A DNA stretch of 64,000 nucleotides from Devosia naphthalenivorans (GCF_003056355.1 NZ_PYVW01000016.1:1-64000), one strand, 5' to 3'. Shown: positions 24,703-32,403, counted from the stretch's first letter. Numbers and translations are program-made. Notes: generated from the sequence alone by a model not told the origin.

Positions 24703-25173
24703 ATGATTTCGAATAAACCCCACAATGCGGCGCGCTCCCTCGTTCGCACGTCAACCGCCGCCGGAATCTTGTTCATCTTGGCCATATCGGTGCTGCCAGC
24801 ACTTGCAGGCACACCCAGTCTGGACATGTGCGGAAATCGACGCAACACGGCAGACAAAACCTGCTTGGTCGATGGGGATACCCTCTGGCTTTATGGTGAG
24901 AACATCAGGCTCAAGGACTTCGACACCCCCGAACCGCAGAGTTCCATCTGCGGTGGCGACGCCGAAGTTGAGTTAGCGCATCAGGCGAGCGCGCGCATGC
25001 TGGTGCTGCTCAATTCCAATGACTGGACCATCGAGCGCTTCGGGCTGGATAGCACCAGCAGCAAGCGCCGTTTGGCAACAATACGCATCAATGGGCGGGA
25101 CGTGGGGGATATCCTCGTTGAGGAGCGGCTGGCGCGGCGATGGCCAGCTGGAAAGGAGTGGTGGTGCAGCTAA
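24703..25173 (+). CDS. Exported thermonuclease-like (SNase fold) protein
   Basis: A 156-residue protein with a signal peptide ([19 protein letters not shown]) and a staphylococcal nuclease-like domain: [20 protein letters not shown], then DTPEPQSS and a basic C-terminal part ([19 protein letters not shown], then [14 protein letters not shown]). The catalytic Arg/Glu pattern of SNase is partly kept ([10 protein letters not shown]). It should act in the periplasm or outside the cell. It is divergent from the excalibur gene, a common partner domain of nucleases. Confidence 0.8.
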   Translation: MISNKPHNAARSLVRTSTAAGILFILAISVLPALAGTPSLDMCGNRRNTADKTCLVDGDTLWLYGENIRLKDFDTPEPQSSICGGDAEVELAHQASARMLVLLNSNDWTIERFGLDSTSSKRRLATIRINGRDVGDILVEERLARRWPAGKEWWCS

Positions 25174-25256
25174 AGGCAGTCAGCTGCACCCGGCTGTTAT
25201 TTAGTTACATCGGAAATGAACCGGTTGCGGATGAGAACTTGGACTTCTACGCGATC

Positions 25257-25583
25257 CTACTGCCCCAGCGTCGGGCACGAGAAGTAGCAGGGCTGCACGA
25301 GCTTTGGGGGCTCTGTTGCATAGGGATTGCTAGCCGAGTAGGGCGAATACTCACTGCCATACTTCCCGTAGGGGTTGTTCACAGAATCGGGGCTGTATTC
25401 ACTGCCGTAGCGCCCATAGGGGTTCGAAATCGAATCTGGGGCATACTGGTCGGAGCTAAATTCACCCAGGTATGTGCCGTCTGGCGAAACAATGATGGGC
25501 TTCTGCCCAAATCCGAACTGTTGTGCATCAGCGGCAGAAGTAAAGGCGACAATGGCTAGAGTTGCGGCAGCAAGTCGAAGCAT
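25257..25583 (-). CDS. Exported protein with NPYGxYGSEYSPxS repeats
   Basis: A 108-residue protein with a signal peptide (LRLAAATLAIVAFTSAADAQ). The mature part has three imperfect repeats of about 14 residues, NPYGRYGSEYSPDS, NPYGKYGSEYSPYS and a shortened NPY, preceded by DGTYLGEFSSDQYAPDS. This Tyr/Gly-rich pattern is seen in secreted proteins of many proteobacteria, without a known function. ATG 25583 follows GGGAGGGATT, a strong ribosome site. It is isolated on the minus strand. Confidence 0.75.
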   Translation of the reverse strand: MLRLAAATLAIVAFTSAADAQQFGFGQKPIIVSPDGTYLGEFSSDQYAPDSISNPYGRYGSEYSPDSVNNPYGKYGSEYSPYSASNPYATEPPKLVQPCYFSCPTLGQ

Positions 25584-25812
25584 GAATCCCTCCCAGGACA
25601 GGGAAGGACATTGCTGGCTATTCTTCTTACAAGTCAATCCGCGCGGCTCGGTAGCGCCGTACGATTTGCAGACGATAGCCCGCCGTCACACTGATGAAAT
25701 GGAGAGACACAGCGGGCGAGCCGTGCCTCTCCTGCCGTATTGCCTCCGGCGCAATGCACGGCATAAACCATCAGGGCTGAATCGGAATCTGCGGGCAACC
25801 TGCTCTATCGGC

Positions 25813-26028
25813 TTAGCTCAAAGTAGCAGTTTGGTACTTCGCCAAGAGCGACAAGCCGGTGTTCGTGGCATGTACCTTTGCCGGTGACCCCATCACCAAG
25901 CGGTCTGCCATTAGCATTTGGAGGATGAGGCTATCCTCAACGGCATGGGGGCTGTTGACCAGGCTCTTGAGTATGGCGACGGCCTCGGGAGTGAGTTCTC
26001 CACATGTACGCAGATGTTCTAGTCTCAA
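25813..26028 (-). CDS. Small hypothetical protein, last of a four-gene minus-strand group
   Basis: A 71-residue helical protein (ELTPEAVAILKSLVNS, DSLILQMLMADRLVM) whose start ATG overlaps the stop of the gene before it (26025-26028) in ATGA form. Its sequence suggests a small helical DNA- or protein-binding unit, but there is no family match. The coupling supports expression. Confidence 0.6.
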   Translation of the reverse strand: MRLEHLRTCGELTPEAVAILKSLVNSPHAVEDSLILQMLMADRLVMGSPAKVHATNTGLSLLAKYQTATLS

Positions 26029-26246
26029 CGCCTCGGGCTCAGCGGCTCGCCTTTCAACTCAGCAGCCTTGAGCGCCATCTCAACCTCATCCAGAAATCTT
26101 GTCCACATAGGGCGACCCTCGTATGTGGCGTCTGGCGGTATCGCATAGGCCTTACAGCGCTCGCGGCAGGCTTTCTCTCTTGGGTCTTCAGGATTGCGCG
26201 CGCGAGGGGCACGCTTCGGGCGTTTGGGCTTGCGGGCAAGGGCCAT
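26025..26246 (-). CDS. Small basic hypothetical protein
   Basis: A 73-residue protein with a very basic N-terminal third (ARKPKRPKRAPRARNP), two Cys-linked residues (REKACRERCKAY) and a C-terminal helix (WTRFLDEVEMALKAAELKG). It starts 9 bp after the stop of the gene at 26256 and overlaps the next gene by ATGA. The basic tail suggests nucleic acid contact; no family recognised. Confidence 0.6.
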   Translation of the reverse strand: MALARKPKRPKRAPRARNPEDPREKACRERCKAYAIPPDATYEGRPMWTRFLDEVEMALKAAELKGEPLSPRR

Positions 26247-26255
26247 CGGTTGTCG

Positions 26256-26540
26256 CTAGTGCACTATCGGGTCATCGAACTCGAACTGCTCGATGCCGTC
26301 CTTAGCTAAAGTGGCAATGAATTCGCTGTAGGCGGCGCCATCGCTAGGGAACGTGTCCTCCCAAATAGTGGAACCGCCCAACCGGTTTTCGACCTCCAAA
26401 GTCCATTCGTCATTGGTCCCGGCAAGGCGGAAGATGCTGACTTCCACCTCAACGCCATTGTGCGAGTGAGGCCCGCTGTGGACAGAATATTCAATCTCGG
26501 GGTTTTCCGTTTCGGTCGGATCAATTGCCCTGTTCGTCAT
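26256..26540 (-). CDS. Hypothetical acidic protein of the minus-strand group
   Basis: A 94-residue acidic protein predicted to be beta-rich (VEVEVSIFRLAGTNDEWTLE, VENRLGGSTIWEDTFPSD) with a final helix (EFIATLAKDGIEQFEFDD). It starts inside the end of the gene upstream (20-bp overlap) and is followed closely by the small basic protein. This resembles small phage-encoded proteins of unknown role. No signal peptide. Confidence 0.65.
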   Translation of the reverse strand: MTNRAIDPTETENPEIEYSVHSGPHSHNGVEVEVSIFRLAGTNDEWTLEVENRLGGSTIWEDTFPSDGAAYSEFIATLAKDGIEQFEFDDPIVH

Positions 26541-26844
26541 GCGCTACCCTAGGTGCCTCGCCTTCAATTCCCCGGTGAATGGCGAGCATATAGTTGAGTC
26601 CCTGCTTGTCGCAATTGCTTCCGGGGCAAAGCGTCAATGCGACCGCCACTCTGGCTGCATCAGAGACACCCCCATCGGCGCGGGGGGATAGACCATAGGG
26701 TGTAGTTGCACTCGCCCTCTTTATCATCATGATTTCGGCGGCGCGCCGAGTAATAGTCAGCCGAAGGGCCCGCTGCGCTAACGCATCGGCTTCCTGGTTC
26801 GTCGGGATCTGCCGCTGCCAGGCAGTTGAGGAAGCAGATGCCAA
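26521..26844 (-). CDS. Hypothetical helical protein, first of the minus-strand group
   Basis: A frame of up to 107 residues that starts at TTG 26844, or more probably at an internal ATG near 26730 (MMIKRASATTPYG), because the long form would overlap the divergent membrane gene. The C-terminal part (SDAARVAVALTLCPGSNCDK) contains two Cys. No family recognised. Together with the three genes that follow it forms a compact operon. Confidence 0.5.
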   Translation of the reverse strand: MASASSTAWQRQIPTNQEADALAQRALRLTITRRAAEIMMIKRASATTPYGLSPRADGGVSDAARVAVALTLCPGSNCDKQGLNYMLAIHRGIEGEAPRVAHDEQGN

Positions 26845-27395
26845 GTGACCGTGACATGCACGACTTCTACAATCGCACTCCTGGCACGCCCTATGGCGAG
26901 TATCGCACGTGGGTGGCTGATGGGGGCCCCAAATCCACAGAGACCAAAACGGGCGGTTTTTCCCCTAAACGTGGTGGCAGCGAGACCACAGGGGCCGCGC
27001 TCTGGGCCTTCGCAGTCTCTATGGTCGCAGCCTTCTGTTTGCTCAATGTATTGGGAAAGGCGGGCTACATAGCCGACCAAGGCGCTTTCAACGTATTGAT
27101 CTTGGCGGCATTCGTATGTGGTTTCTGCGTCCTTATCGCCTACATGGGAAGCTGGCTCAATTTGCCGATTTACCTGTTCTGCGCTGTTGCCCTGGGACTG
27201 ATGTATGGAGGATGGCCCGCTGCAATTATGGGGTCTTTTTTCGTCACCACAGCCTTCGCCGTTCGCTGGGCGCCAGTAGTGTACATTGGAGAGCGGCGAC
27301 CTGGTGTCTTGCGCGTTGCAAGATGGGCCTCATACCTGAGTTGGGGCGTACTTGCCGCGACAATCTGTCTGCTCGGGTACCTAAACTTCCGATAG
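26838..27395 (+). CDS. Multi-pass membrane protein of unknown function
   Basis: A 185-residue protein with an N-terminal soluble head of 50 residues and about five membrane helices (ALWAFAVSMVAAFCLLNVLG, FNVLILAAFVCGFCVLIAYM and three more). ATG 26838 is preceded by GAGGAAGC. It diverges from the minus-strand group. No transporter signature seen. It may be a superinfection or envelope-modifying factor, but only its membrane location is supported. Confidence 0.7.
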   Translation: MPSDRDMHDFYNRTPGTPYGEYRTWVADGGPKSTETKTGGFSPKRGGSETTGAALWAFAVSMVAAFCLLNVLGKAGYIADQGAFNVLILAAFVCGFCVLIAYMGSWLNLPIYLFCAVALGLMYGGWPAAIMGSFFVTTAFAVRWAPVVYIGERRPGVLRVARWASYLSWGVLAATICLLGYLNFR

Positions 27396-27510
27396 GGCCA
27401 TTCGATGATGAGCGTTATGGCTTCGTTAACCATGCGACACGTTTCGGCCTGCGGCAAAGCGTCCGAACCCGATCCAAAGAGGTTTACTCCCATACTGCGG
27501 GAGAGAGCCT

Positions 27511-27804
27511 ATGTCTTGCCAATTTCGATTTGTAATCGAACCAGATCCTACAGCTGTAGCTCTGCGCCTCTTCCTCGATGAGGACTACCCTCAAGGGGAG
27601 GTGACAGGCCCGTTGATAGGGGACTCACCCAAGTCCGTTTGCCGCCACGTGGACAGGTGCGTGTCTGATAAAGACACCGCATTTATGGCTGCCATCAGGA
27701 TAGCCAACACGAACGACACTGAAGTTGTCGTATTAGGCGATCAAGGGCTATGGGATCCTCGCTGGGGCGTGCTGACGTGCAAGATATTTTCGGGGCAGCG
27801 GTGA
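27511..27804 (+). CDS. Hypothetical soluble protein
   Basis: A 97-residue protein starting at ATG 27511 after GGGAGAGAGCCT. It seems mixed alpha/beta, with an acidic first part (ALRLFLDEDYPQGEV) and a C-terminal beta segment (EVVVLGDQGLWDPRWGVL). It follows the membrane protein by 115 bp on the same strand. No known family or catalytic motif. Codon use looks normal for the element. Confidence 0.55.
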   Translation: MSCQFRFVIEPDPTAVALRLFLDEDYPQGEVTGPLIGDSPKSVCRHVDRCVSDKDTAFMAAIRIANTNDTEVVVLGDQGLWDPRWGVLTCKIFSGQR

Positions 27805-27893
27805 CAAAGCTGGCCGCACCTTGCTCAACTGCATGAAGTGCTCGGCCGGCTAAGGTCGAGCGCCCGACTGTGATGTTGTGGCGACGTGGCGAT

Positions 27894-28223
27894 TTACCCT
27901 CTAACTATGAGCCAAGCCAGGCCCAATAAAATCGGCAGCAGCAAGCCCAAAATGATAAGCCGCAATTGGCGGACGCCCCGCGCGGCCGTGCTTGCAGCGT
28001 ACACGGCATGGGCTGCGTCCTGCCGGGCATGGGCCAGCAACTTATCGCGGGTATCTTGATCAAGTGAGTAATCAGCTGACTTGGATCGAAAGTACCCAAG
28101 ATCCTCGTGCAACACGTTCCGCGCAGTAGCAGCATCAATTTCCGGCTGACCCGCCCCCAGCTCCTTCATAGCTCTGAGCTGCATACGGAGGGCTTCGACA
28201 GCGTCTTGGTTGTGCATCGTCAA
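27894..28223 (-). CDS. Tail-anchored membrane protein cotranscribed with the repressor
   Basis: A 109-residue protein with a helical cytoplasmic part (VEALRMQLRAMKELGAG, RDKLLAHARQDAAHAVYAAS) and one C-terminal membrane helix (LRLIILGLLLPILLGLAWLI). Its start overlaps the stop of the XRE repressor gene in ATGA form (28220-28223), so it would be made in the lysogenic state. Such repressor-linked membrane proteins are often superinfection-exclusion factors; that role is inferred from position only. Confidence 0.7.
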   Translation of the reverse strand: MTMHNQDAVEALRMQLRAMKELGAGQPEIDAATARNVLHEDLGYFRSKSADYSLDQDTRDKLLAHARQDAAHAVYAASTAARGVRQLRLIILGLLLPILLGLAWLIVRG

Positions 28224-28468
28224 CTCGCTTCGCGGGGCTTTGCCAGCCGCACACCCGCCCCGCCGCCATTCTCAGGGATGAATTCCACACCGGCCGACTC
28301 ATAGACTCGCCGTATCGCTTCGATGGTCACAGGCTGCGCGCCACGCGGCCCCTGATCGTCCTGCTCAATGCGGCTGACGGTGTTGGGCGTTACCTTCGCC
28401 AGTTCTGCAACTTCGCGAACGCCGAGCTTGAGCAAAGCCCTTGCAGCTCTTGCCTGAGCAGGTGTCAT
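28220..28468 (-). CDS. XRE-family repressor-like protein
   Basis: An 82-residue DNA-binding protein whose residues 6-60 form an XRE helix-turn-helix: ARAARALLKLGVREVAELAK, VTPNTVSRIEQ and the following ATIEAIRRVYE-like helix. No dimerisation or peptidase domain is attached, unlike lambda CI. It is divergent from an early operon across an 88-bp gap holding an inverted operator pair, the standard layout of a lysogeny switch. It is coupled to the tail-anchored membrane gene downstream. Confidence 0.85.
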   Translation of the reverse strand: MTPAQARAARALLKLGVREVAELAKVTPNTVSRIEQDDQGPRGAQPVTIEAIRRVYESAGVEFIPENGGGAGVRLAKPREAS

Positions 28469-28469
28469 G

Positions 28470-28537
28470 GGTACCTCGTATATATTTCAATACACCGTAT
28501 TGACAACGATGCTGTACCGATATAGATACAGGGTACC
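28470..28537. promoter_or_regulatory. Phage switch: inverted operator pair around the early promoter
   Basis: Site 1 (28470-28487) reads GGTACCTCGTATATATTT; the reverse complement of site 2 (28520-28537) reads GGTACCCTGTATCTATAT. They match at 14 of 18 positions and face each other. Between them lies TTGACA (28500-28505), with the -10-like TATAGA/TAGATA at 28521-28528 inside site 2, so a repressor bound there would block the rightward early promoter. Confidence 0.7.
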
Positions 28538-28556
28538 CCAAAGGAGGGCAAACGAA

Positions 28557-28880
28557 ATGCTCAATCGCTCCGAAATCCTCACCAAAGCCTGGGCCGACTA
28601 CCGTCGCGATGTGAAGATGGGTTGGGGCGTTCGCCGGGGCGAAGCATTCAACCGCCAGCACTTCGGTTACTGCCTCCGCATGGCCTGGGCAGTCGCCAAG
28701 GAAGTTACGGCCCGCAAGCCCGCTCCCCAGCCGGTCGCCAAGGCCTGCGCCGATCCTGTCCGGGCCGAAGCCATCCGCACCGAACTCCGCGACATGGAAT
28801 TGGCTTCCGACTTCATCAACTGGACGCAGCGCGCCACCCTTAGCGCCCAACTCGCGGCCCTGCACTCGGGAGCGGCATGA
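28557..28880 (+). CDS. First gene of the divergent early operon, hypothetical
   Basis: A 107-residue helical, basic protein starting at ATG 28557 after AAAGGAGGGCAAACGA, a strong ribosome site. The N-terminus (EILTKAWADYRRDVKMGWG, FGYCLRMAWAVAKEV) is rich in Trp and Arg. It has no HTH that I can place, so it is not an obvious Cro. It is controlled by the promoter flanked by the operator pair and is coupled to the next gene by ATGA at 28877. Confidence 0.75.
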   Translation: MLNRSEILTKAWADYRRDVKMGWGVRRGEAFNRQHFGYCLRMAWAVAKEVTARKPAPQPVAKACADPVRAEAIRTELRDMELASDFINWTQRATLSAQLAALHSGAA

Positions 28881-29047
28881 TGAACACCGCTACCGCTATC
28901 ACCGCCCGCCCGCCGCCGCCGTTGGCGCTGATCGAGGCCCGCGCCGAACTAACACTGCTCCTGATGTATGCCGATCAGGACGTGACCATCCACCGCGATA
29001 ACATCGTGCGCGTCCTTTCAAAGCTGGAAGCGCTCGCCCCCGAGTAG
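28877..29047 (+). CDS. 56-residue hypothetical protein of the early operon
   Basis: A short gene starting at ATG 28877 inside the stop of the previous one (ATGA). The protein has a Pro-rich N-terminus (ITARPPPPLALIEARAELTL) and a helical remainder ending in LSKLEALAPE. No family. The overlapping start and codon use support it. Confidence 0.6.
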   Translation: MMNTATAITARPPPPLALIEARAELTLLLMYADQDVTIHRDNIVRVLSKLEALAPE

Positions 29048-29110
29048 CAGCGCGAGTCTCACCTAAGCACAGATTAACCCACAACTCCCTAGACGGAGAA
29101 AGGCGAAGCT

Positions 29111-29794
29111 ATGTCTGAAAATCACGAAATCACCCGCCGTGCACTGCTGATTGCATCCCCCGCGGTTCTCGCCCTGACAGTGGCGCCTGCAGCAGTGCGA
29201 GCAATGGATGTGACGCCTACCCTGGGCGCGCTGATCGAAGCGCACCGGCAGGCATATGAGGCTCAGGAAGATGCTTGTTGCGCTGTGTTCGATGTCGAGA
29301 ACCAGATCAAGCAGTTGCCCAGCATCTTGGCGCCAATCACGGTTTACCCTGATGGAAGCCCCGCCGAAATGCGGGATCTCAGCCTCTACGATCAATCGGA
29401 CGTTCGGCAATCCATCATCAATCGTCATGCCGAACTGCGCAGAATTCATTGCTGCCCATGGTCGGAGCGGATGGCTCCTGGGTATGTCGCTCAACTGCGT
29501 GCTGAACTCGACGCGTCCGAAAAAAGAGCATTCGAACTGCTGGAGAAGGCACTAGCAGGGCGAGCGGAACTGGAGCGCCAAGCCGGATTGTACGAGGTCG
29601 AGGCCGTTCGTGATGCAGCGGCAGCAGTCGAGGTGCAGACCCGTATCGACCTACTGCTGTATCGCCCCAAGGACGCGGCTGAGGCAGAGGCCAAGGAGGG
29701 GTATATCGGCGGGTTCGTGCCCTTCATGGAAAGCTGGTACGGTGACGATGAGTTCACCATCGCCCTGATCAACCGCTTGGGCGAGGTGGCATAA
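29111..29794 (+). CDS. Tat-signal-like coiled-coil protein of the early operon
   Basis: A 227-residue protein starting with a twin-arginine-like signal (TRRALLIASPAVLALTVAPA). The remainder is mostly alpha-helical with a coiled-coil-like centre (LRAELDASEKRAFELLEKAL) and three Cys. ATG 29111 follows GGAGAAAGGCGAAGCT. Phage early proteins with a Tat-type N-terminus are odd; the mature part has no known fold. It overlaps the next gene, also with an RR signal, by 1 bp (TAATG). Confidence 0.75.
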   Translation: MSENHEITRRALLIASPAVLALTVAPAAVRAMDVTPTLGALIEAHRQAYEAQEDACCAVFDVENQIKQLPSILAPITVYPDGSPAEMRDLSLYDQSDVRQSIINRHAELRRIHCCPWSERMAPGYVAQLRAELDASEKRAFELLEKALAGRAELERQAGLYEVEAVRDAAAAVEVQTRIDLLLYRPKDAAEAEAKEGYIGGFVPFMESWYGDDEFTIALINRLGEVA

Positions 29795-30249
29795 TGGACC
29801 GCCGCCAACTTCTCGCTCGCCTGCCCCTGATCGGTGTTGCCGCTGCCGCTCCAGTCGCTGCTGCCGATATGTTCAGCAACCCTTTGGAACGCGCCGAGCA
29901 CTACGCCCACAAGCTGGCCGAAGCCATGCACGATATCCCGCATGCCATGGAAGTCACCGTTCACAGCGGCGACCGCGATCAGGACATGAACTTTCGCCTG
30001 ATTGGCCCTGGCACAGGGCGTATCCGCCGCGAAGAACTCACCCGCCGGCTGATGTCGGAAGCTGAACACGCTGATCCCACCATCGAAGCTTGGCACGTGT
30101 GGACGCCATCCGCCGCCCAGCCGAATCAACGCCAACGGCTGCGTCTACAAATAAGTGCCATCTCGGATCTGGACCAAAGCGTTTCCTGGAATGACCACAT
30201 GGGTGGACTGTTCCCTGCGGCGGACTTCAAGAGAGGGTGGGCGAAATGA
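29794..30249 (+). CDS. Second Tat-signal-like protein, hypothetical
   Basis: A 151-residue protein that begins MDRRQLLARLPLIGVAAAAP, a short twin-arginine-like export signal. The mature part has no membrane helix and contains a beta-rich segment (AMEVTVHSGDRDQDMNFRLI). Its ATG overlaps the previous TAA, and its own TGA overlaps the next ATG at 30246. Function unknown; two consecutive RR-signal genes in one phage operon are worth noting. Confidence 0.72.
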   Translation: MDRRQLLARLPLIGVAAAAPVAAADMFSNPLERAEHYAHKLAEAMHDIPHAMEVTVHSGDRDQDMNFRLIGPGTGRIRREELTRRLMSEAEHADPTIEAWHVWTPSAAQPNQRQRLRLQISAISDLDQSVSWNDHMGGLFPAADFKRGWAK

Positions 30250-30548
30250 ATGTCCCATTCTTGCGTCCGCACGGATGCCCCAGCGGCCTCGATCCATCCG
30301 ACTGGCGCAAGGCTCTCGCCGAGCGCATCGACCGCCATGCAGCCATCCTGTCCAATCTGATCGACGCTCTCGATGCAATGGACGGTGATTGCGACCTGGA
30401 GGCGAACGGCGATGCCGAACCGTGGCTCGGATGGACCGCTGGAATGGGCCACGCCAACACCCTCGACCTTGAAATCAACGATCAGGACGAGGCCACCTTG
30501 TCCATCATCAACACACACTCCGACGCCCGCCGGAAGGCCCGCAAATGA
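30246..30548 (+). CDS. Hypothetical protein of the early operon
   Basis: A 100-residue soluble acidic protein (RIDRHAAILSNLIDALDAMD, GDAEPWLGWTAGMGHANTLD). The His/Trp-containing centre resembles small phage-encoded proteins of alphaproteobacterial prophages, without known role. It is coupled on both sides by ATGA (30246 and 30545), which supports translation from a single early message. Confidence 0.7.
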   Translation: MNVPFLRPHGCPSGLDPSDWRKALAERIDRHAAILSNLIDALDAMDGDCDLEANGDAEPWLGWTAGMGHANTLDLEINDQDEATLSIINTHSDARRKARK

Positions 30549-30880
30549 GCCCTATCCTTGTCCCCACCCTGGCTGAATTGCGTGTCGAGCTGGACCGGCT
30601 CGACGGGCAAAGGCGAGCAGCCAGCGCCCGCAACAACGCCGACCCGAATGATAGGGCGCTAGAAACGGCATGGAATGATGCCGCAACCGCCTGCTGGCAC
30701 GTCCTAGATCAGATTGCCGCGCTGCCAGCGTCCTCCATTGCTGACCTGCGGGTCAAAGCCTATGCGTTCGACTGGTCCGCGCGCTTGCTCGATGGTGAGT
30801 CCTATTACAATCCCTCAGATGGCGAGGAAGCCATATTGCGCCAGCTCGTGTCCGGCCTGCTGGATGAGAGGATTGCGTGA
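30545..30880 (+). CDS. Hypothetical helical protein of the early operon
   Basis: A 111-residue, nearly all-helical protein (LAELRVELDRLDGQRRAASA, AWNDAATACWHVLDQIAALP) with no export signal. It overlaps the previous gene by ATGA and the next by TGATG at 30878-30882. The pattern of short helical pairs suggests a small regulatory or anti-host factor, but no family is recognised. Confidence 0.7.
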   Translation: MSPILVPTLAELRVELDRLDGQRRAASARNNADPNDRALETAWNDAATACWHVLDQIAALPASSIADLRVKAYAFDWSARLLDGESYYNPSDGEEAILRQLVSGLLDERIA

Positions 30881-31092
30881 TGAAGCTGCAAGAGCAATGC
30901 CGTGCCCTCACCAAGAGGGACCTGCTCAACAAGTTGCAGAAGGTCGAACGGGCCCTCGGTGCCCAGGCCCAACGCGCCGACGCAGCAGAGCGGGAGAATA
31001 GCCGCCTATTGGCCGAGATTATCCGGCACCGAAACGGCGCACCCCAATTGCAGACGCGAGAAAACGCAGCGGAGGATATGGATAGGCACTAG
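30880..31092 (+). CDS. Small coiled-coil protein ending the early operon
   Basis: A 70-residue protein, basic at its start (RALTKRDLLNKLQKVERALG) and then coiled-coil (AQRADAAERENSRLLAEII). It starts at ATG 30880 within the previous stop. No enzymatic motif. The length and the Leu heptads suggest a small dimerising adaptor. Confidence 0.65.
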   Translation: MKLQEQCRALTKRDLLNKLQKVERALGAQAQRADAAERENSRLLAEIIRHRNGAPQLQTRENAAEDMDRH

Positions 31093-31225
31093 ACCCAGCG
31101 CCGACGCATCAACGTGGCGCGCACAGAGAAGGACCTGGCTGGCGATGCTAACTGAGGCTTTCACCTGCTATAAATGCTTTGTTTCCGGCTTTTCGCGAGC
31201 CGGTCCTAGGAGAGGCGAATTCGAC

Positions 31226-31630
31226 ATGAAATTGATCAATCAAAGGCTGCTGCTTGCCGGTGCGGTGCTAGCGGCGATGAGCATTCCAGCGTTCGCGCAG
31301 GAACCAGCATGCCCAGAAGGCGAAAGCCTCTACCGTCAGGACGTGGACAACGCCGTTGGGTGGAATCAAGTGCTACCCGTCGAGGAGGGGAATGCGGCAA
31401 CCGTGCGCTTCTTTGGCATGATGGAAATGGAGCGCACCATCAACGGCGACAGCACCATCTACGACACCATAAGCGGAGGCACCGGCATTCGGTCGCGCGC
31501 TGCGCTCAATAAGGACAGAGCCACCGACGAAACCCTCACCTATACGTTCTATGACCTGCCAGAAGGCCAGGGAGTTTACGACCATTTCCTAATTGTGGAC
31601 GGCGACCTGTATTGGCCGGTGTGCCTGTAG
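31226..31630 (+). CDS. Exported hypothetical protein, cargo region
   Basis: A 134-residue protein with a clear signal peptide (LLLAGAVLAAMSIPAFAQ) and a mature part of about 110 residues with two Cys near its ends (ACPEG and VCL), so a disulfide is possible. The centre is beta-rich (ATVRFFGMMEMERTINGDS). ATG 31226 follows AGGAGAGGCGAATTCGAC. No family recognised. It belongs to the group of exported proteins near the right end. Confidence 0.7.
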   Translation: MKLINQRLLLAGAVLAAMSIPAFAQEPACPEGESLYRQDVDNAVGWNQVLPVEEGNAATVRFFGMMEMERTINGDSTIYDTISGGTGIRSRAALNKDRATDETLTYTFYDLPEGQGVYDHFLIVDGDLYWPVCL

Positions 31631-31839
31631 GCATACCCGGTAGGGTGTGGTTAAGCCTACTTGGACAAGCAGTGACATACTGCGTCTTTGATTGGGTCCA
31701 GCAATTTCGGCGGAGCTCAGGTTTGGGGAAGAATAGTACCGAGGGAAACGCGAAAGGCCCAGCGCTCTTGCTGAGCACGTGGGCCTCTCCTGCCGCGCTG
31801 CCTGCTGGGGCACGGCGCGCGGCAATGGGATAAAGGCGG

Positions 31840-32211
31840 CTACGATATCGGAGCGAACTGGATTCCGCAGTTCTTGATGCGATTCACCTGCTCAATGGCC
31901 TGCATTTCACCTTTCATACGCCCCACTTCTGCTGCTGCCGCGCCGTCGCCCTTCATAAAGAATGCTGCGGGCCAGAACAGGACCAGCGCAACACCGGTCA
32001 TAGCAGCGTCTTGGCTGCGGTTCTTGTCCTGCTGGCCAAAGGCGGCAGCCGCCCGGTTGGAAACCGCCTGCGCTTCATTGCGAAGCTGTGGGCAGCTGAG
32101 GTTTTCATATAGGCCGGTAGACACGTAAGTTGGTGCAATGTCCTTTGGCGGCGTTGCGCAGGCAACCAGCATCGATGTCGCGGCGAGCGCGATTGCAATC
32201 TTTTTAAGCAA
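31840..32211 (-). CDS. Small lipoprotein
   Basis: A 123-residue protein with a lipoprotein signal: LLKKIAIALAATSMLVACATP, lipobox L-V-A-C. The mature part is helical and has one further hydrophobic stretch (MTGVALVLFWPAAFFMKGDG) and two more Cys. The best start is TTG 32211, with GGGGGACT before it; the frame extends to TTG 32238. It is alone on the minus strand among plus-strand exported genes. It is probably inserted in the outer or inner membrane; no function visible. Confidence 0.7.
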   Translation of the reverse strand: MLKKIAIALAATSMLVACATPPKDIAPTYVSTGLYENLSCPQLRNEAQAVSNRAAAAFGQQDKNRSQDAAMTGVALVLFWPAAFFMKGDGAAAAEVGRMKGEMQAIEQVNRIKNCGIQFAPIS

Positions 32212-32403
32212 TTGAAGTCCCCCAATTAGTGCGCGCAACTAAGCAGGGCTGCTGTAGTTCGACAAGGTAGATATTTACGTATTGTTAATGTTCCTGCACG
32301 CGGCCAACGCAGTGAAACTATAGCTGCCAACCATTCTGACTCCTGTTTCGCCTACCCTATCGCGTGGTATGGTCTCCACGCTTTTGCCCGATTGGAGAGT
32401 AAG

